Positions 1-12,053 of a stretch of DNA of 64,000 bases are shown one piece after another. Below the pieces are notes generated by a model. That model saw only the letters and a list, made by a program, of their open reading frames with translations, did not search any database and was not told where the DNA came from. The number at the start of each line of letters is the position of its first letter. Position 1 is the stretch's first letter. The DNA is from Ceratothoa steindachneri. Lineage: Eukaryota > Arthropoda > Malacostraca > Isopoda > Cymothoidae. The position numbers were made by a program, and so were the translations under genes. The stretch lies in assembly GCA_963969495.1 (NCBI GenBank), contig OZ018326.1, forward strand, positions 181,885,653 to 181,949,652, given 5' to 3'.

Positions 1-35
<35 letters not shown>
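1..35. repeat. (TA)n tract at window start
   Basis: TA run from the left edge, one AAA interruption. Confidence 0.95.
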
Positions 36-37
<2 letters not shown>

Positions 38-3000
38 ACGCTACATTTTCCTGACAAAGGTAATAGAAATTTCAATCAAAATATTTTGGACAGCGAAAGA
101 AAGTATTTCAGCGCCATTAAAATTATTTAATTTAGGACAAATGTTTGCCTTCATGCGCAGGGAAAATGATAATTAATATTTTGTCGCATCATCTTTGTTT
201 GAAATTACAGCTATTAAATGTTTAACAAAGTTCTTTTAACTTCCAGCAGTTTTTCCTTGAATTTTAGCTCCATTGGTATTTACTATCGATCTACAACTCG
301 TCCTTAGTCGTTGGATTTATTTGGCGGACGAGATTTTTAAATCCGTCCAAATATCTTTTCTGAGATTAAGGCCTTGGCTTTGTTATAGCCAATCCAATCA
401 TTCAAAACATTTTTTCATTACAAAACACGTATAATTTGGTCTGTTGTTATGTTGAAGTTAAAATTGCCTACAAACTTTAGCTTTCTTGCTGATTATAGAA
501 AGTCTTCTTTTAAATTACTAAATAATTTATTTTAATTTTCTTATTCACTTTATCAAGTATAGCTTTATTATTAACAGCATAGAAACTGTATAAAATATGT
601 TTTTTCTCCATGCTTTACGGTTGGTATGATTACGCACAAAAGTTCTGTTTTTATTTCTTGTCACCATAATACTTTCTTTAAAATGTTTCATGCGGTGAAA
701 ATTCTCCTTTGAAAACCTCTACTTTGCGGCAAAGTAATTTTTACGAAGATATGTTTCTTTCCAGCAAATTATCCAAGCAAATCATTTCGTGGTAGGAATC
801 TTATGGTTTCCGTCCCCGAAACATTAAATTCATTTGCAGTGATAAATGGGCATATTTCCGTATAAGTAGTACGGATAATTTGGTGTAAATCTAAGCCTCA
901 TTCCTGTTCTTTGAAGAGTTTTCAATGTTATAGCGCCCCTATAATCGTGTATGATTGCCTGATCTTGTTAACTATGCTTCAAAACCCTGGAGCGATGTAT
1001 TCTTCAAAAAATGAGACATAAAAGATTATTCATCTATATATATAAGAATAAAAGATTTATATTTATTAACATCTTTCGTCATAGCTTATCTCGTTTAGAA
1101 CCAGAGTATTTATCTGCCTAACTAACCTAACCTCTTCTTCCGGTGACCTAATTACACTTTCTGTTGGGTTTCTTAATTTTCGCTCGCTGACTTTTGAATA
1201 AACAATATTTTTTTTTTTTACAAATTCAGATATGAGCAATCCATCTTCTTTTGACTAAAAGAAACTTAGTTAAAGGATATTAAGATCACAATGTCTGCCA
1301 CTGTTCTACCTATAAGCTAGGCATTCCTTCTTAAATTTTGTGTCCCTAACTCTTCCCTAAAATTACAGTGAGTAATATTCCGAACAAATTTCTTTTTTTC
1401 CTGGGACTTTACAACGCTCAAAATTTAATTATAGTATAAGAATTTTATGCGAGTGAGGAAAAAAAATTACAATATTTAAAGTCGCGTGAGATCAGAGCTC
1501 TCGTGAACATTTTTAGGAATATTTCGATTGTATCAAATTATATTGTAATCAGTGTTAATAAAAGCTATAACAACATATATAATTTCGACTAATTTCTCTT
1601 CATTTGCCAAAATTTATTCTAGTATATGCTGTTCGCTTATGAGTTGCTCTACTTTGTGATGCAGAAAGTTATCAATAATAAATTTATAAGTCAAGTTCCT
1701 GCTTTGTCTGATCATTTTATTTACAAGAACTACTTTTGAAAAATTAAAGTCATAGCATATAACCGTTAATATTTGTTGAATTAGGCTCAATAGCATTTTA
1801 ATAGAGATAATATTGTATTTTACGTTTGCCTCGTGGCCTATAGAGCACGATAAAATACATTTTGTTACTATTTATCACGAACTCGACCGCTAAAATCTCA
1901 AACATATTATGTAAATATATTGATGACGTTCATTATCGCGGTTGCTTCTTTTCTATGTATAAAATAATGAGTCCACGTTTGCCTCTTGCCTTCTGCCTTC
2001 TGAAAATTTGTATAACCAATCAAGCTTAATTCAGCAAAAGGTTCCCTTTCAAACTTCCTATCCATGTTTTCGTAACAGCAATAATATCAAAATCTTTTGA
2101 TGCAACTATCACTTTCATTTAGCCGATCTTTTTCTTCGGAGAGAGAGAGCGTTTGTGTAAAATCATGTTAGATTTGAAGAAATTTTATCGTGTGTATGAT
2201 TGTTACTTTGTTTTCAACATCACAGTCTTATGTGCTTTCCATTTTCAGTCTCTGATGGAGTTCCATTTGAAAATCCATTAAAAATTTAATTAAAAGTCTA
2301 TCAGTCTCGTCGAGACTGTCCTCTTCAAGTGTGGCACGTCTGTTCAGAATATGTAGCTCAGTGCGTTCGAAATATCGTCCCATAGATGATAAAGTGTACT
2401 CTTTCTCTCTAATAGCGAATGTTAAGATTAAAGGCCTTATATGGGCTCTTCCATAGAAAACACTTGGCCCTACCTATTCTAGGAATAATAAAAACCTGTT
2501 AAAGATACATTTCTACTCTTTTCCTTCGACTTTTTGATAGCTTGGGGGAACCTTTACAAGAGTTCTTCGCACCTTTTGCATAAAATATTATTATTTATTA
2601 CACTCATGATTTTTAAACACCATTTCCTGTTATTTTTTTAAATGGACTTTATGTACAAAGTTATTGTAGTTTTCCGGTCATCAATCGCGTGGACTTTCAG
2701 TGAAAACTTTGCTGCTACCTGATAAATAAAACACTGGTGGAGACTTATCCGATGACTGGAGGTGAAGGAGATCAGCTGCATTTCAAAATAATTCATACAT
2801 TTGTAAAGTCGCGCTGTCTTACGAAATAATTTGTAATTGATTTCCTCTTCGTTCATTTGCCCGATGAAGAAGTTACCAATAATTGGAGAATAATATATTC
2901 ACTATTTAATGTGTCTGTAACGAAGCTAGGGCCAATATCGCCGATTCGTAACTTCCCAAACTGCACTCTACCATTAAAATTATGTTGTGATTCAGATAAA

Positions 3001-3697
3001 TCCCGAGGATAATTTGACGATCACTACCGTGTGTTTTGTGAATTAATGTTATCTGCGAGATGAAACGAGGCACTCTGTAAAGAAGGTTACATCCAGCAGT
3101 TTTCTGTTTAACAAATCTTTAAAACCATTGACATTATTTCTTACTGCCTTTACTTTATAGGGGATGGGTATAATTTGGTTCCAAAAGCGTAATGGGCAGT
3201 TGAAAGGCTGATGTATTGCTGCTACGCTAATGTTACTTATGATTTGGAGAAACTGTATTTTCGACTCACAAATATCTAGCAGCTTTTCCTCGGTTAGTTC
3301 TTTGTCACTGAACCGAATGTTTTGAATTTCTCCATAATTTTATGAACATTAATACGAGATGGAGTTATTCCATAAACTTTTACAGATAATTTCTAGTTCG
3401 CTATACCACCCTATCGATCACATTTTCGAAACAAATGCTTCACAAGAAAAACAGGTTCGTATATTGTAAAAACGAAAACCTGAAAACTAAATATGAAAAA
3501 TGTAAAAACAAAAACAGTAATATAAATGTTAGGTAATATTCTAAACACTCTTTACAAACCATTTTTTCAACAATTTTATGCAGAATATTACCTAAAAAAT
3601 TACAAATTAAACAATATTGACAGGTGCATTTAAACTTCTGATTTAAACTGTAGATAAAAAATTATTAAGCTCATTTCTTTTCTTTTTATTTTTTGAG
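1..3697. other. Non-coding stretch upstream of TPH exons, probably intron
   Basis: AT-rich sequence beginning with a (TA)n tract at 1-35. I find no further hydroxylase exon, no transposase or reverse transcriptase motif and no RNA gene. By position it is an intron of TPH. Confidence 0.5.
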
Positions 3698-3888
3698 AAT
3701 GGAAATCTACGTGTATACGGAGCTGGGCTTCTGTCAAGTGTAGCTGAGCTTCGTCATAGCCTCACGTCCGAAGCTAAAGTGGAGAGATTCGATCCACAGC
3801 AGGTGATCAAAGCCGAGTGTCTGGTAACTACTTATCAGAGACAATATTTTTATACGGATACCTTTGAAGAGGCGAAAGAAAAACTTCG
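3698..3888 (+). CDS. TPH: TPH exon (catalytic-domain end), phase 0 to 2
   Basis: The acceptor is ...ttttttgag|AATGG and the donor is CTTCG|GTAAAT. The exon encodes [19 protein letters not shown] through FEEAKEKLR with no stop in frame. The YGAGLLSS loop lines the pterin/active-site cleft in this family. The start is chosen from the acceptor and from alignment to the family, where an exon boundary just before this loop is plausible. Confidence 0.87.
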
Positions 3889-6800
3889 GTAAATAGTGTT
3901 TCTCAGTGCTTTTAGCAATTAGTCATCCGACATATATCCTTGATATATTAGTTCATCTTAGAAGTTCATATCGCTATGGAAAAATAAAAATATATATATT
4001 TTCAGTAAATTGAATTAATTATATAGTTACTATTTTGTATCACAACCTTTTTCTTCTTGGTTGAGCTAAAAAAACCGAAACGTAATTGGTCTACAAAATA
4101 GGAATTGCTATGCAAAATAATATTGAGACTACAACGCAGCTCTCACTAAATAGTGATAAATGAGGAGTAGGCTTGCCTAGTTAGGCTTTCACTACTCCAT
4201 TTAGCAAGTTCTTTCCAGGCACAAGTCACTTATTTTTATCCAGTAATAGGTTAACCTAGTCCTAGGTAATAGCATAACTAGGCTGACGTGAACATTTGTC
4301 TCTCATTTGGAAGAGTTACGGTGTTATCTCAAAACTATTTGCATAGCAATTCTTATTTAGTCAACAAGTTTGGTTTCGGTTTTTACAAACCAATAAAATG
4401 GAAAAAGTTGTAAAATAAATGGCAACTATATAACTGGTTGTATTTTTTTTTAGTTCCCAAGTAGCACGAACTTTCTGAATTACTTATTTAATATAATATA
4501 AAAACAGCAACATTTAGTGTCTTAATTGTTCGTCACATATTCAAGTTATAAATAATTATTTATATAAAAAGATATTTGGCTTGAAAGACTCATAAAAATA
4601 CCGAATACGTTATTTAATTGTTTCTTTTTACATCATTATGTGGCAGAAAATTTGTGAAGACTATTCACAGACCATTTGGGGTTCGCTACAACCCATATAC
4701 TCAGAGCGTTGAAATTCTGAGTAACACAGAGAAGATTGCAGCCCTCGTATCAGAATTGAGAGGAGATCTGTGCATTGTTCGGAATGCCCTTCAAAAGATG
4801 CAAGTAAGAGGCTCAAATTTACTTTCTTTTAAGAGTTTTTGCTCATTTTTCATCAGTAATCGACTATAGCAACGAATATTTACTAAATATATTACTTTAG
4901 GCTTTTTCTACTTTTTCAAATGAATGAGGAAAAATGTTTCGAAAGGAATATTATTCCGTGCCTTTAAGCATTGTGATGAAATTAACAGTAATTATTGGTC
5001 CTTTTAATGGTAAAATTTCAATATAATAGTAAATTTCGATTTTTAAAATTTAATGAATCAATTGATACAGCAATTATATCCATTTCAAAATTATCATTTT
5101 AAAGAAGGATTTGGCTGGACCCTAAAAATTCAAAAACATTGAGTAGAGAAAAGTTTATTGTATTTTAAATGATGCAATAAAAGAGCGCTTTTGGATTTGC
5201 ATTTGCAGGTTTTATATCCTATTCAAATAACTTTGAATTTAAAACCATATAGAGACAATATGGTTATTTCAAAGATAAATCTTTGAATTTTATTAAATTA
5301 TTTATAATTTCCTTTTTCCAACATTCATCTGTGAGCGCAGAATCAAAAAAGAGATATCTTCCTTTCAATTTTCCTATTTTCGATTTCTTATTTCGAACGC
5401 CTTTCCTTTTTATCTAAACTCATTCTTAAAGGATTTAAATTTGCTAAATGAAATGTATTTTTTAGCTCCAAAAGTTAAATAATTTGATTGCAAAGAGAAT
5501 TTGTAGAAGTAATTATATACCACAAAAGTTCAGGAGTTCTTAACCAGAGAGGAATTCTAGGAGGAGGGTCACTGAATCCAGAAATTGGTTAGGGAATTTG
5601 GATCTTTTTATAAAATACAATTCTTTACATTATAGAAGCTAAATAGGAAACTGAGAGTATATTGAATGACAAAAAAGGTTTAATGAAACTAAAAGTAAGT
5701 ATTTTACTTTCTTTATCTAAATTACTTTATTTTAATTATTTTTTGACTAAACCTTTTGAGTCTGCCAATAGTGAAAAGGGGCAACGACCTTAGAAAATCT
5801 GGTAAAACTGGCGCATGGGTGAATAAGGAATAAAGTTGAGATTAACTGGCATAAAATGTGCTACAACTAATTTATTTACAACTTTAATATAGTAAATAAG
5901 TTTTGAGCAATTAAGCTTAAGTTATAAATAGGGGATGACTTTAACTTAAAAAGAGCAATTCACCTCGGATAAAGTTTAATGAATTGGAGATTAGTAGCCT
6001 CAGGAATCTCTTGTCATGTTAGTCTTGGAGACTCATCCGAATCTTGTCTAGAGCTAGATTGCTAGGGCCATTGTTTTCATGTCAACAGCGTCATTGGCAA
6101 AGTAATAATTAAAACGCTTTTGATCTCTCTTTATTACAGTTTGTCAGTCAGTATTATCTTTCATGGATGAATAGCTATCATTTTAGTTTTGACTTATTAG
6201 TAATATTGCTCAAATACTCTCTTAATGAAGGGATTGTCAGGGAACATATATAGCTTTTAATTAAGTGTTCTGAAGATTACCTAAATCAAGGTAATTTTAG
6301 CTGACTGAAATTTAATGACTGAATATTTTATTTTAATTTCTTTCATGTGTTAAGAGAACGAGGTATATCAGATCGTAATTAAATTGGGATATTTTCCTAT
6401 TGGCAGTAGATGCGGATATTCAAAATGTCTTCCTAGTTATTAAGGCAATCTACCCTCTTAAGAAATCAATAATTTCCTTTAAATTTCTCTTTCTAGCTTT
6501 AGACATGTTATAGAACAAGACTACTAAAAAGAATAGAGGAAAATAGTGTTATTCACGGGGTAGAAAACTTTGGATTCGTGAATTTCCTGGAAAAAATTCA
6601 AGGTTCTATTTCTTGTATTAGACATACTGTACATTTTGAAAAGCCACTGAAATTTGTTTATTTTTGTGATTAACAAGTATTTGTTTGCTTCATGCATTTC
6701 TTCCTCTGTTTTCACTCCTACATTCTGTGATTGAAACCTAGAGAAAAACAGTGAAGAATTATTCTTCTTATATTGAAATTCATTTCCGCTTGGTTTTATA

Positions 6801-7048
6801 ATTGTATAACGTATATTCCCTTTTAGTTTTAGGTTTATTTTATTATCTAATTTCTTTGGGAGTTTTCCAGCTTCCTTAAAAAATGTCTAGCTGTCCTATT
6901 CTCACCCTCATGACAAGTTTTTCTTTGGTCTTTCGTATATATTTGCTAATTATTTTTTTTTTAGGAGAAAGATCATGACGTCAATATAGAGAATTTGACC
7001 TCGATGCTGACATCTGCTTTGAAATCGGAAGATGAAGTTAAGACTTAA
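3698..7048 (+). CDS. TPH: Tryptophan hydroxylase, C-terminal exons (partial gene)
   Basis: Three spliced + strand exons (3698-3888, 4647-4803, 6965-7048) encode the last 143 residues of an aromatic amino acid hydroxylase. The family is iron- and tetrahydrobiopterin-dependent; tryptophan hydroxylase makes 5-hydroxytryptophan, the committed step to serotonin. Seen in order: the active-site loop YGAGLLSS, an acidic [14 protein letters not shown] segment, the signature [15 protein letters not shown], then a heptad-like tail ([15 protein letters not shown]) expected to form the tetramerisation helix, and a 27-residue unique end. Splice phases agree (exon ends in phase 2, then 0). [13 protein letters not shown] and the ELRGDL tail resemble tryptophan hydroxylase more than phenylalanine hydroxylase, but the latter is not excluded. 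The exons with the iron ligands (HELLGH-type motif) are not seen in 1-3697 and must lie left of the window. The gene is convergent with TULP4. Confidence 0.88.
4020..4432. mobile_element. MITE-like element with ~100-bp terminal inverted repeats
   Basis: The left end (from 4020, reading tatatagtta, with the conserved blocks accgaaac and gaattgctatgcaaa) is matched by the reverse complement of the right end (about 4325-4432) over roughly 100 bp with scattered mismatches. It has no coding capacity and sits in the TPH intron. TA-rich flanks suit a Tc1/mariner-mobilised MITE, but no parent was identified. Confidence 0.55.
4647..4803 (+). CDS. TPH: TPH exon with [12 protein letters not shown] signature
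   Basis: The acceptor tgtggcag|A supplies the last base of the Arg codon split from the previous exon; the donor is ATGCAA|GTAAGA (phase 0). It encodes [19 protein letters not shown] and the helical tail ending NALQKMQ. The continuous ORF that starts at 4618 includes intron sequence upstream of the acceptor. Confidence 0.92.
4804..6964. other. TPH intron without recognisable genes
   Basis: AT-rich intron between exons 4647-4803 and 6965-7048. The only internal repeat noted is a block at about 6297-6335 that recurs at about 7993-8033. No transposase or RT motif was seen. Confidence 0.6.
6297..6335 (+). repeat. Short dispersed repeat, copy 1
   Basis: A block containing ctgaaatttaatgactgaat is nearly identical to one at about 7993-8033, 1.7 kb away in direct orientation. 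It is probably the remains of a short dispersed element. Confidence 0.5.
6965..7048 (+). CDS. TPH: TPH terminal exon
   Basis: It follows a long T tract and TTAG acceptor. It encodes 27 residues ([11 protein letters not shown] ... SEDEVKT) then TAA, in phase with the preceding exon. It is too short to stand out as an ORF. The position after the family's tetramerisation helix and the strong acceptor support it. Confidence 0.78.
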   Translation, partial: EKDHDVNIENLTSMLTSALKSEDEVKT

Positions 7049-7992
7049 AGGAAACGCATTTAATGCCGCCAGCGATCAAAACCTCGCCTCAAATTTCAGA
7101 ATCACATTTTTAACCCTAAAAAAGTAAAATCCCAGTAGATTTTCCAGTTTTGCTTTGCTTGTGTGATTTATTTATTCTACTTCATATTTGTTCCATCTTT
7201 ACAGGATAATTTCTATTGCTAAAAATTATTTATCCCTAATGCAACGAGAGATGTAGCTTATATACTTAAATAGTGAGTTTATATAAAAGTGCTTTTGAAA
7301 AAAAATCCTATGCACCAGAAAGAATCAGTGTTAATGTTAATATCAATTATGAATAATCGTTGATAGCAAAGGAAATAAGGCAGCCAAATTGGAAATTACT
7401 TACACAGCATTTGCTCTTCGAGCACTGTTGATACGCTTATTAGAGAAAATTAATCTAATATTATAAGATGGACTGGATTAATTGGGGATAAGTTTAAGAA
7501 AAACTTCTTTCTTTACGATAATGATTTGAGGAGAAAGTAAAGTTCGCCATTTATTTGATGCAATGGTTCGATCTCTAAAACTGAGTCTTTCAATAATTTA
7601 TTGTAGTAAGACTAAAAATAGTTAGATACTAAGTATAATTCATTTTCTCGTCCTCTTTCTTTCATAGAAAAAAATATACAATTGGAATCAAGGGGATATA
7701 TGTATATTTTCAATGGAAATATAATGTAAAAAAGATCTCATCGGTATATTTGATTAATTAAATGCGTAAGAACTAGAGAGATTTAGTTAAATAAACGATT
7801 CGATTTCTATTCCTCGATGATTTTTTTTTGTTTTAAAAGTTTATCCAAATTATGGCTAAAAAAATATTAGATCTAGCATTTGTAGCATAAGTTAGTAATG
7901 TACTTGTTTAGAATTTATAACTATTTAATCTTGACAAATACTAAAATCTATTCTTGAGTATTTTTTGTTGTATATTTGCTTCTAGGGTATTT

Positions 7993-8033
7993 TTCTAGCT
8001 GGCTGAAATTTAATGACTGAATATTTTATTATA
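7993..8033 (+). repeat. Short dispersed repeat, copy 2
   Basis: Direct-orientation partner of the block at about 6297-6335. It lies downstream of the TPH stop, so it may fall in the 3' UTR or in intergenic DNA. Confidence 0.5.
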
Positions 8034-10772
8034 TAATGCCTACATTACTAGAATCGATGTTAACTTTAAGTGAAATTCTATAATTTCTCTAAAGTGCCAA
8101 TATTGACTGAAAAAACACAAGTGAAACACATTTCATATAATAAATATTAATGTTGATAATTTTGTTCATCTTAAAAATAAAGCTTTGCAAAATAATACCG
8201 CATTCATTTCCATTAAATTCAAAAACCATAGTTTTTTAACAATTTATAGATAAAACCTTCTTATAAGTGTAGAATTCTGTACCTTTGAGAGTGCTGAATT
8301 GCTTAGTTAAAACATACTTTGTTTTTGGGTTGCTCAAAATCATTCTTACATTCCCATTCCAGGCAATACACCTTGTTATTTTTTCTAAAGTTGGAGGCTA
8401 TTTTAAACTTTGATAGATACAGCAAGTCCGAAAAAGGTGAATTTATTAGCTACATATCTTGTCGAATGCTCTTAATGCATTTTTAATAAATGGAAATTAA
8501 ATGGTGAAAAGAAAAGACACTTTCAAGCATATGTATTTCATATATCCATCCAAAAACTTAAATTATACAACAACAAAGTTTATCGCATATATCGTGAAGT
8601 ATAACTATTTACACAAGGTAAACAACTCTTTGCAAAATATCACTAGCTTCTTAAATTCCTGTCTGCAATTAATGGCTGGGGAAATATTTTTGGTTTCACT
8701 CCAATAGATAACGTTGGTACCTTGAAGAAATCTTTAAAGGTGGCATATTCCCAATAATTGAGTCATTTGTAAAGATTGATGGTCACTAGCATACAACGAA
8801 CCGTAGTGGGAAGGAGTCACTAGTTTTAGTTACAGACTAACAAGAATTGTTAAGTCAGTCAATTCTGTATAACACATTTAATTATATAACTTACGCCATT
8901 TTCTCTGATATTTATAAAGAATCCTGCTTTAACTTTACTGCCAAAACTACCTTCAAATAAATTACATCAGTACTCAGAATTTCGCTATCTTAGCACATTT
9001 CTGCAAGTGTGATAAATGGTAGAATTTCAATGACATTTTACGACTGTCAACTCCCAAACCTTATAATGGAAGTAATCTATGTTCAGAAGTACATTGATGC
9101 CAAATTATCAGTTCTTTTCCACGAACCAGGCCAAAACTTTCCCCTTCCAGCAGAACATTAGAAGCAATATTGTAAAAAGAGGTTTATTAAGAGTCTTTTT
9201 CTCACAGATTCTCCATCATAAAATTATTATAAGACATATTTACATTGAAAGCACAAAATCTACTTGGTTTTACTTGCTTTTGGCCACCCTTATTTTTGAA
9301 TTAATGAAATAGGAAACTAAATCATATTATGTTTTAATTATCATGATATTTAAGAGAAATTGCTGCTTATTCCCTGAATTGCAAAGTAAAAGGCAAGCAA
9401 AAGGTAGAAAGATGCAAGTTACGCGGGCAATATAATCTTGTAGCAGGGAGTTGAGTTGATTATAAAAACGAAGAGAACGATTTTTGGCCAAGAACTAATT
9501 GATATTGTTTTAATAAAAAAAATTAGAGTTAAAGTATGTCAAAAATGTGTACTCCTTCAGTTGAAGTATTATCTTGCATACATACTTATTCAAGTTATCA
9601 GCTAGATTTTATTTAGTAATTGCTGTTTCTACTTCGATGTTTGTATTTACATTTGAACATCCTCATTCTTTTTACGTGTAAAGTCAATGCTCCTAATTCC
9701 AAATTTTTCGAAAGCTAATTTAATATAAGGAAGAAAGTTAAAGCTTTTATCGCCAAAAGCTCGTATAGACTTCTCCTATAAAAAAATACGAAGTGCAACA
9801 TACCACTTTTGAAATAAAATTGAAATAAAACCTTTTTATAATCAATTTCTAAAGAGTACTTATTTTCTAGAGCTATTTCTTGGCATACGTGCCGCCTCTT
9901 CAGTCAGGGATAGATTGTTAGCTTCCACAGATATCCATTATAAATTATTTAAGAATTTATAGAAACAAAGATATTGCAGAAGTGTTTGGCGATTTAGTAA
10001 TCAGGTATGGTGCGAGAGTGCCTTTCATTAATCTAGGATTTACTTTATAGATAAAAATTATATTTCCATTAGAAGGAATAGTTGTTATTTAATAACAATG
10101 CCAATTTTCTTAAAATGAAATCTAACACGAGAAAATATAATGAAATGAAAAACTGAAGGGTTCCTTTCCTCGGTCGTAATTTTATCCTTATGAACTGAAT
10201 GAAATAATTTTCTTAGTATTTACGTTACCTTTCATTCGATGTGCGTGTTAAGAAATGTCTTATGGACATTTACAAGTAAAATATATAGTAATAAAATAGA
10301 ATATAATTTTATTTTTAAGAAATTAAAATGATGCTATCATCTTTAAAGCCGCTTATATCAAAGGGACTTCCTACCTTGCAATAGTAAAGCCAGAAGAAGA
10401 AAGCTACGATTTTTAAGCAATCCTTCTTTTAAATTTCATATTTACTCATTTCTATTTCTTTTTTCTATCAAAGAAAATCATTAAGATATGTAGATCTACT
10501 GATTTTAGCAAGAGTTATCTTATCGCTGTCTTTATATTAAATAAAACAGTATTTCATGATTAAAGAATTGAGATGTCACTCTCTTAATAATAGATAAAAA
10601 TAGAATGTCTTACATATGAGACAACGCCCTGCTTTTAAGTGCTTTTGACAAAGATTATTTTTATATGAGCAGAATTAATAATTAAGACCTACCTACATCT
10701 GTTGCAGAATTCAAGGTTTACACTGACAAACCAACTTGAAAATGTAGGCATACAAACACTTCCGCGAGCGAA

Positions 10773-10779
10773 CACGCAC

Positions 10780-10848
<69 letters not shown>
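10773..10848. repeat. (CA)n-(TA)n compound microsatellite
   Basis: Alternating CA repeats run directly into TA repeats. Open frames here on both strands (IYIYIY and THTHTH proteins) are products of the repeat. Confidence 0.95.
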
Positions 10849-10850
<2 letters not shown>

Positions 10851-11819
10851 GCATCTCGTTTTAAAAGCTTCTATTTTGTTAGAAACTTTTCTCGCGAATA
10901 TCACAATTTATTCTAAGCAAATTTTATGTTACTATACAATTGCTAATTAAATTTGAAAAAGGGTAAAATGGGTTGCCAAGAAATATTTGTTAAAATGAGT
11001 TACTTGTATTCACTTGGTGTTTAATAACTTGATTTTTTTCATGCTTAGTAAGTCACAGCAACTGCAGAATTAACTCAAACTATATATCCATTTGGTTTAA
11101 GTTATGAAATTAAATTAACGGTTTATTTTTTTAATTCCATTAATGAGTTGGAAGGGTGATCACGAAATTAATTAATAAAATTTATCACAACCTACATATA
11201 TCCAACCAATTAATAAGGAGGCTTTGTTTACCGCTGCTCATCATCCTGTTGGCTTTCACGGGCCTTGGTTTCAGCAGGACCATCCTGGTCCATAACTTGT
11301 ATATATATAAACAAGATCATTGATAATGCTCCCTTGGGTGAAATAGATATATTTCGTTGGAAGGATATTTAAAAGGTAACATCATAATATAAAGCTGATA
11401 CTCCATTGATATCTATGTGTTATCACCCAATGTATAAAGCAAAAATTTCAAAAAATAATTTCCTCTTTGGCCAAGATTACAATATACTTTTAATTATTGC
11501 AAAGTTGGAGAAAACGGAGTGAACAATCTTTTAAAAAGACCAGTAATTTATGCACCCATATATTTCTTAAATACAAAATCGATCGCTGGATATTTTCGTC
11601 TTGACCCTCTGCGTAGAGAAGTTTCTCCAAACCTAAATTCTGACTCTTTGGAAGCCGTCTCTCGATGTATTTCACACAGATTACCAAAACTCAAGGATGA
11701 TGATATTTCGCTTGTGTGGGTCCTGAAAATGAAAGTGGTTATACGGCACACAGTCTCTTAATTATTGTTAGGAGGTATTAAATATCAGTACATGTTTGTA
11801 CACAATCTATATTTGGTCA

Positions 11820-11825
11820 TTTATT
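11820..11825 (-). promoter_or_regulatory. TULP4: Candidate TULP4 polyadenylation signal
   Basis: AATAAA on the - strand, about 110 nt after the TULP4 stop codon (11937-11939). It is the first canonical hexamer seen downstream, which predicts a short 3' UTR. Confidence 0.55.
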
Positions 11826-11936
11826 CACATTTGACTCATCCTACGCCTCGTGATTTTTATATTAATAATAAGTAGGAAAAGGTAATCAAAGATCCCTAGT
11901 AGGACGAACCTCTTTCCTTGCTGGGTACAATCTGTA

Positions 11937-12053
11937 TCATTTGAGCCTCTGAGTGACATTTGCCAGAGCAACTCCAAAGGCTTGAATCGCACTGAACGGG
12001 TACTGGAAGTCGAGGGTATAAGCGTTTACGTCGATACGGCCAAACTGCATCAC
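11937..12053 (-). CDS. TULP4: TULP4 terminal exon o (tubby C-terminal signature)
   Basis: Acceptor gtttcatattag|GTGATG; 38 codons plus TGA. It encodes [20 protein letters not shown] and [18 protein letters not shown], the tubby C-terminal signature ending at the same residue as vertebrate TULP4. Confidence 0.97.
   Translation of the reverse strand: MMQFGRIDVNAYTLDFQYPFSAIQAFGVALANVTQRLK

Larger units (their letters stand above)
7049..11819. other. Tail-to-tail intergenic region between TPH and TULP4
   Basis: It holds the undefined TPH 3' UTR, a (CA)n/(TA)n microsatellite near 10773-10848 and otherwise AT-rich sequence. A slightly more GC-rich open stretch at 11519-11761 is unassigned: no family was recognised and no splice context makes it a gene. 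No complete element was seen. Confidence 0.55.

Noticed and set aside
10689..10950. Overlapping ORFs encoding IYIYIY and THTHTH proteins
   Set aside because: Translation of the (CA)n/(TA)n microsatellite.
11215..11305. WFQQDHPG-like reading suggesting a transposase second-Asp motif
   Set aside because: Too short, no flanking transposase sequence.
11519..11761. Open frame on both strands (about 80 codons), GC-richer than its surroundings
   Set aside because: No recognised family and no splice context; kept only as a note in the intergenic region.
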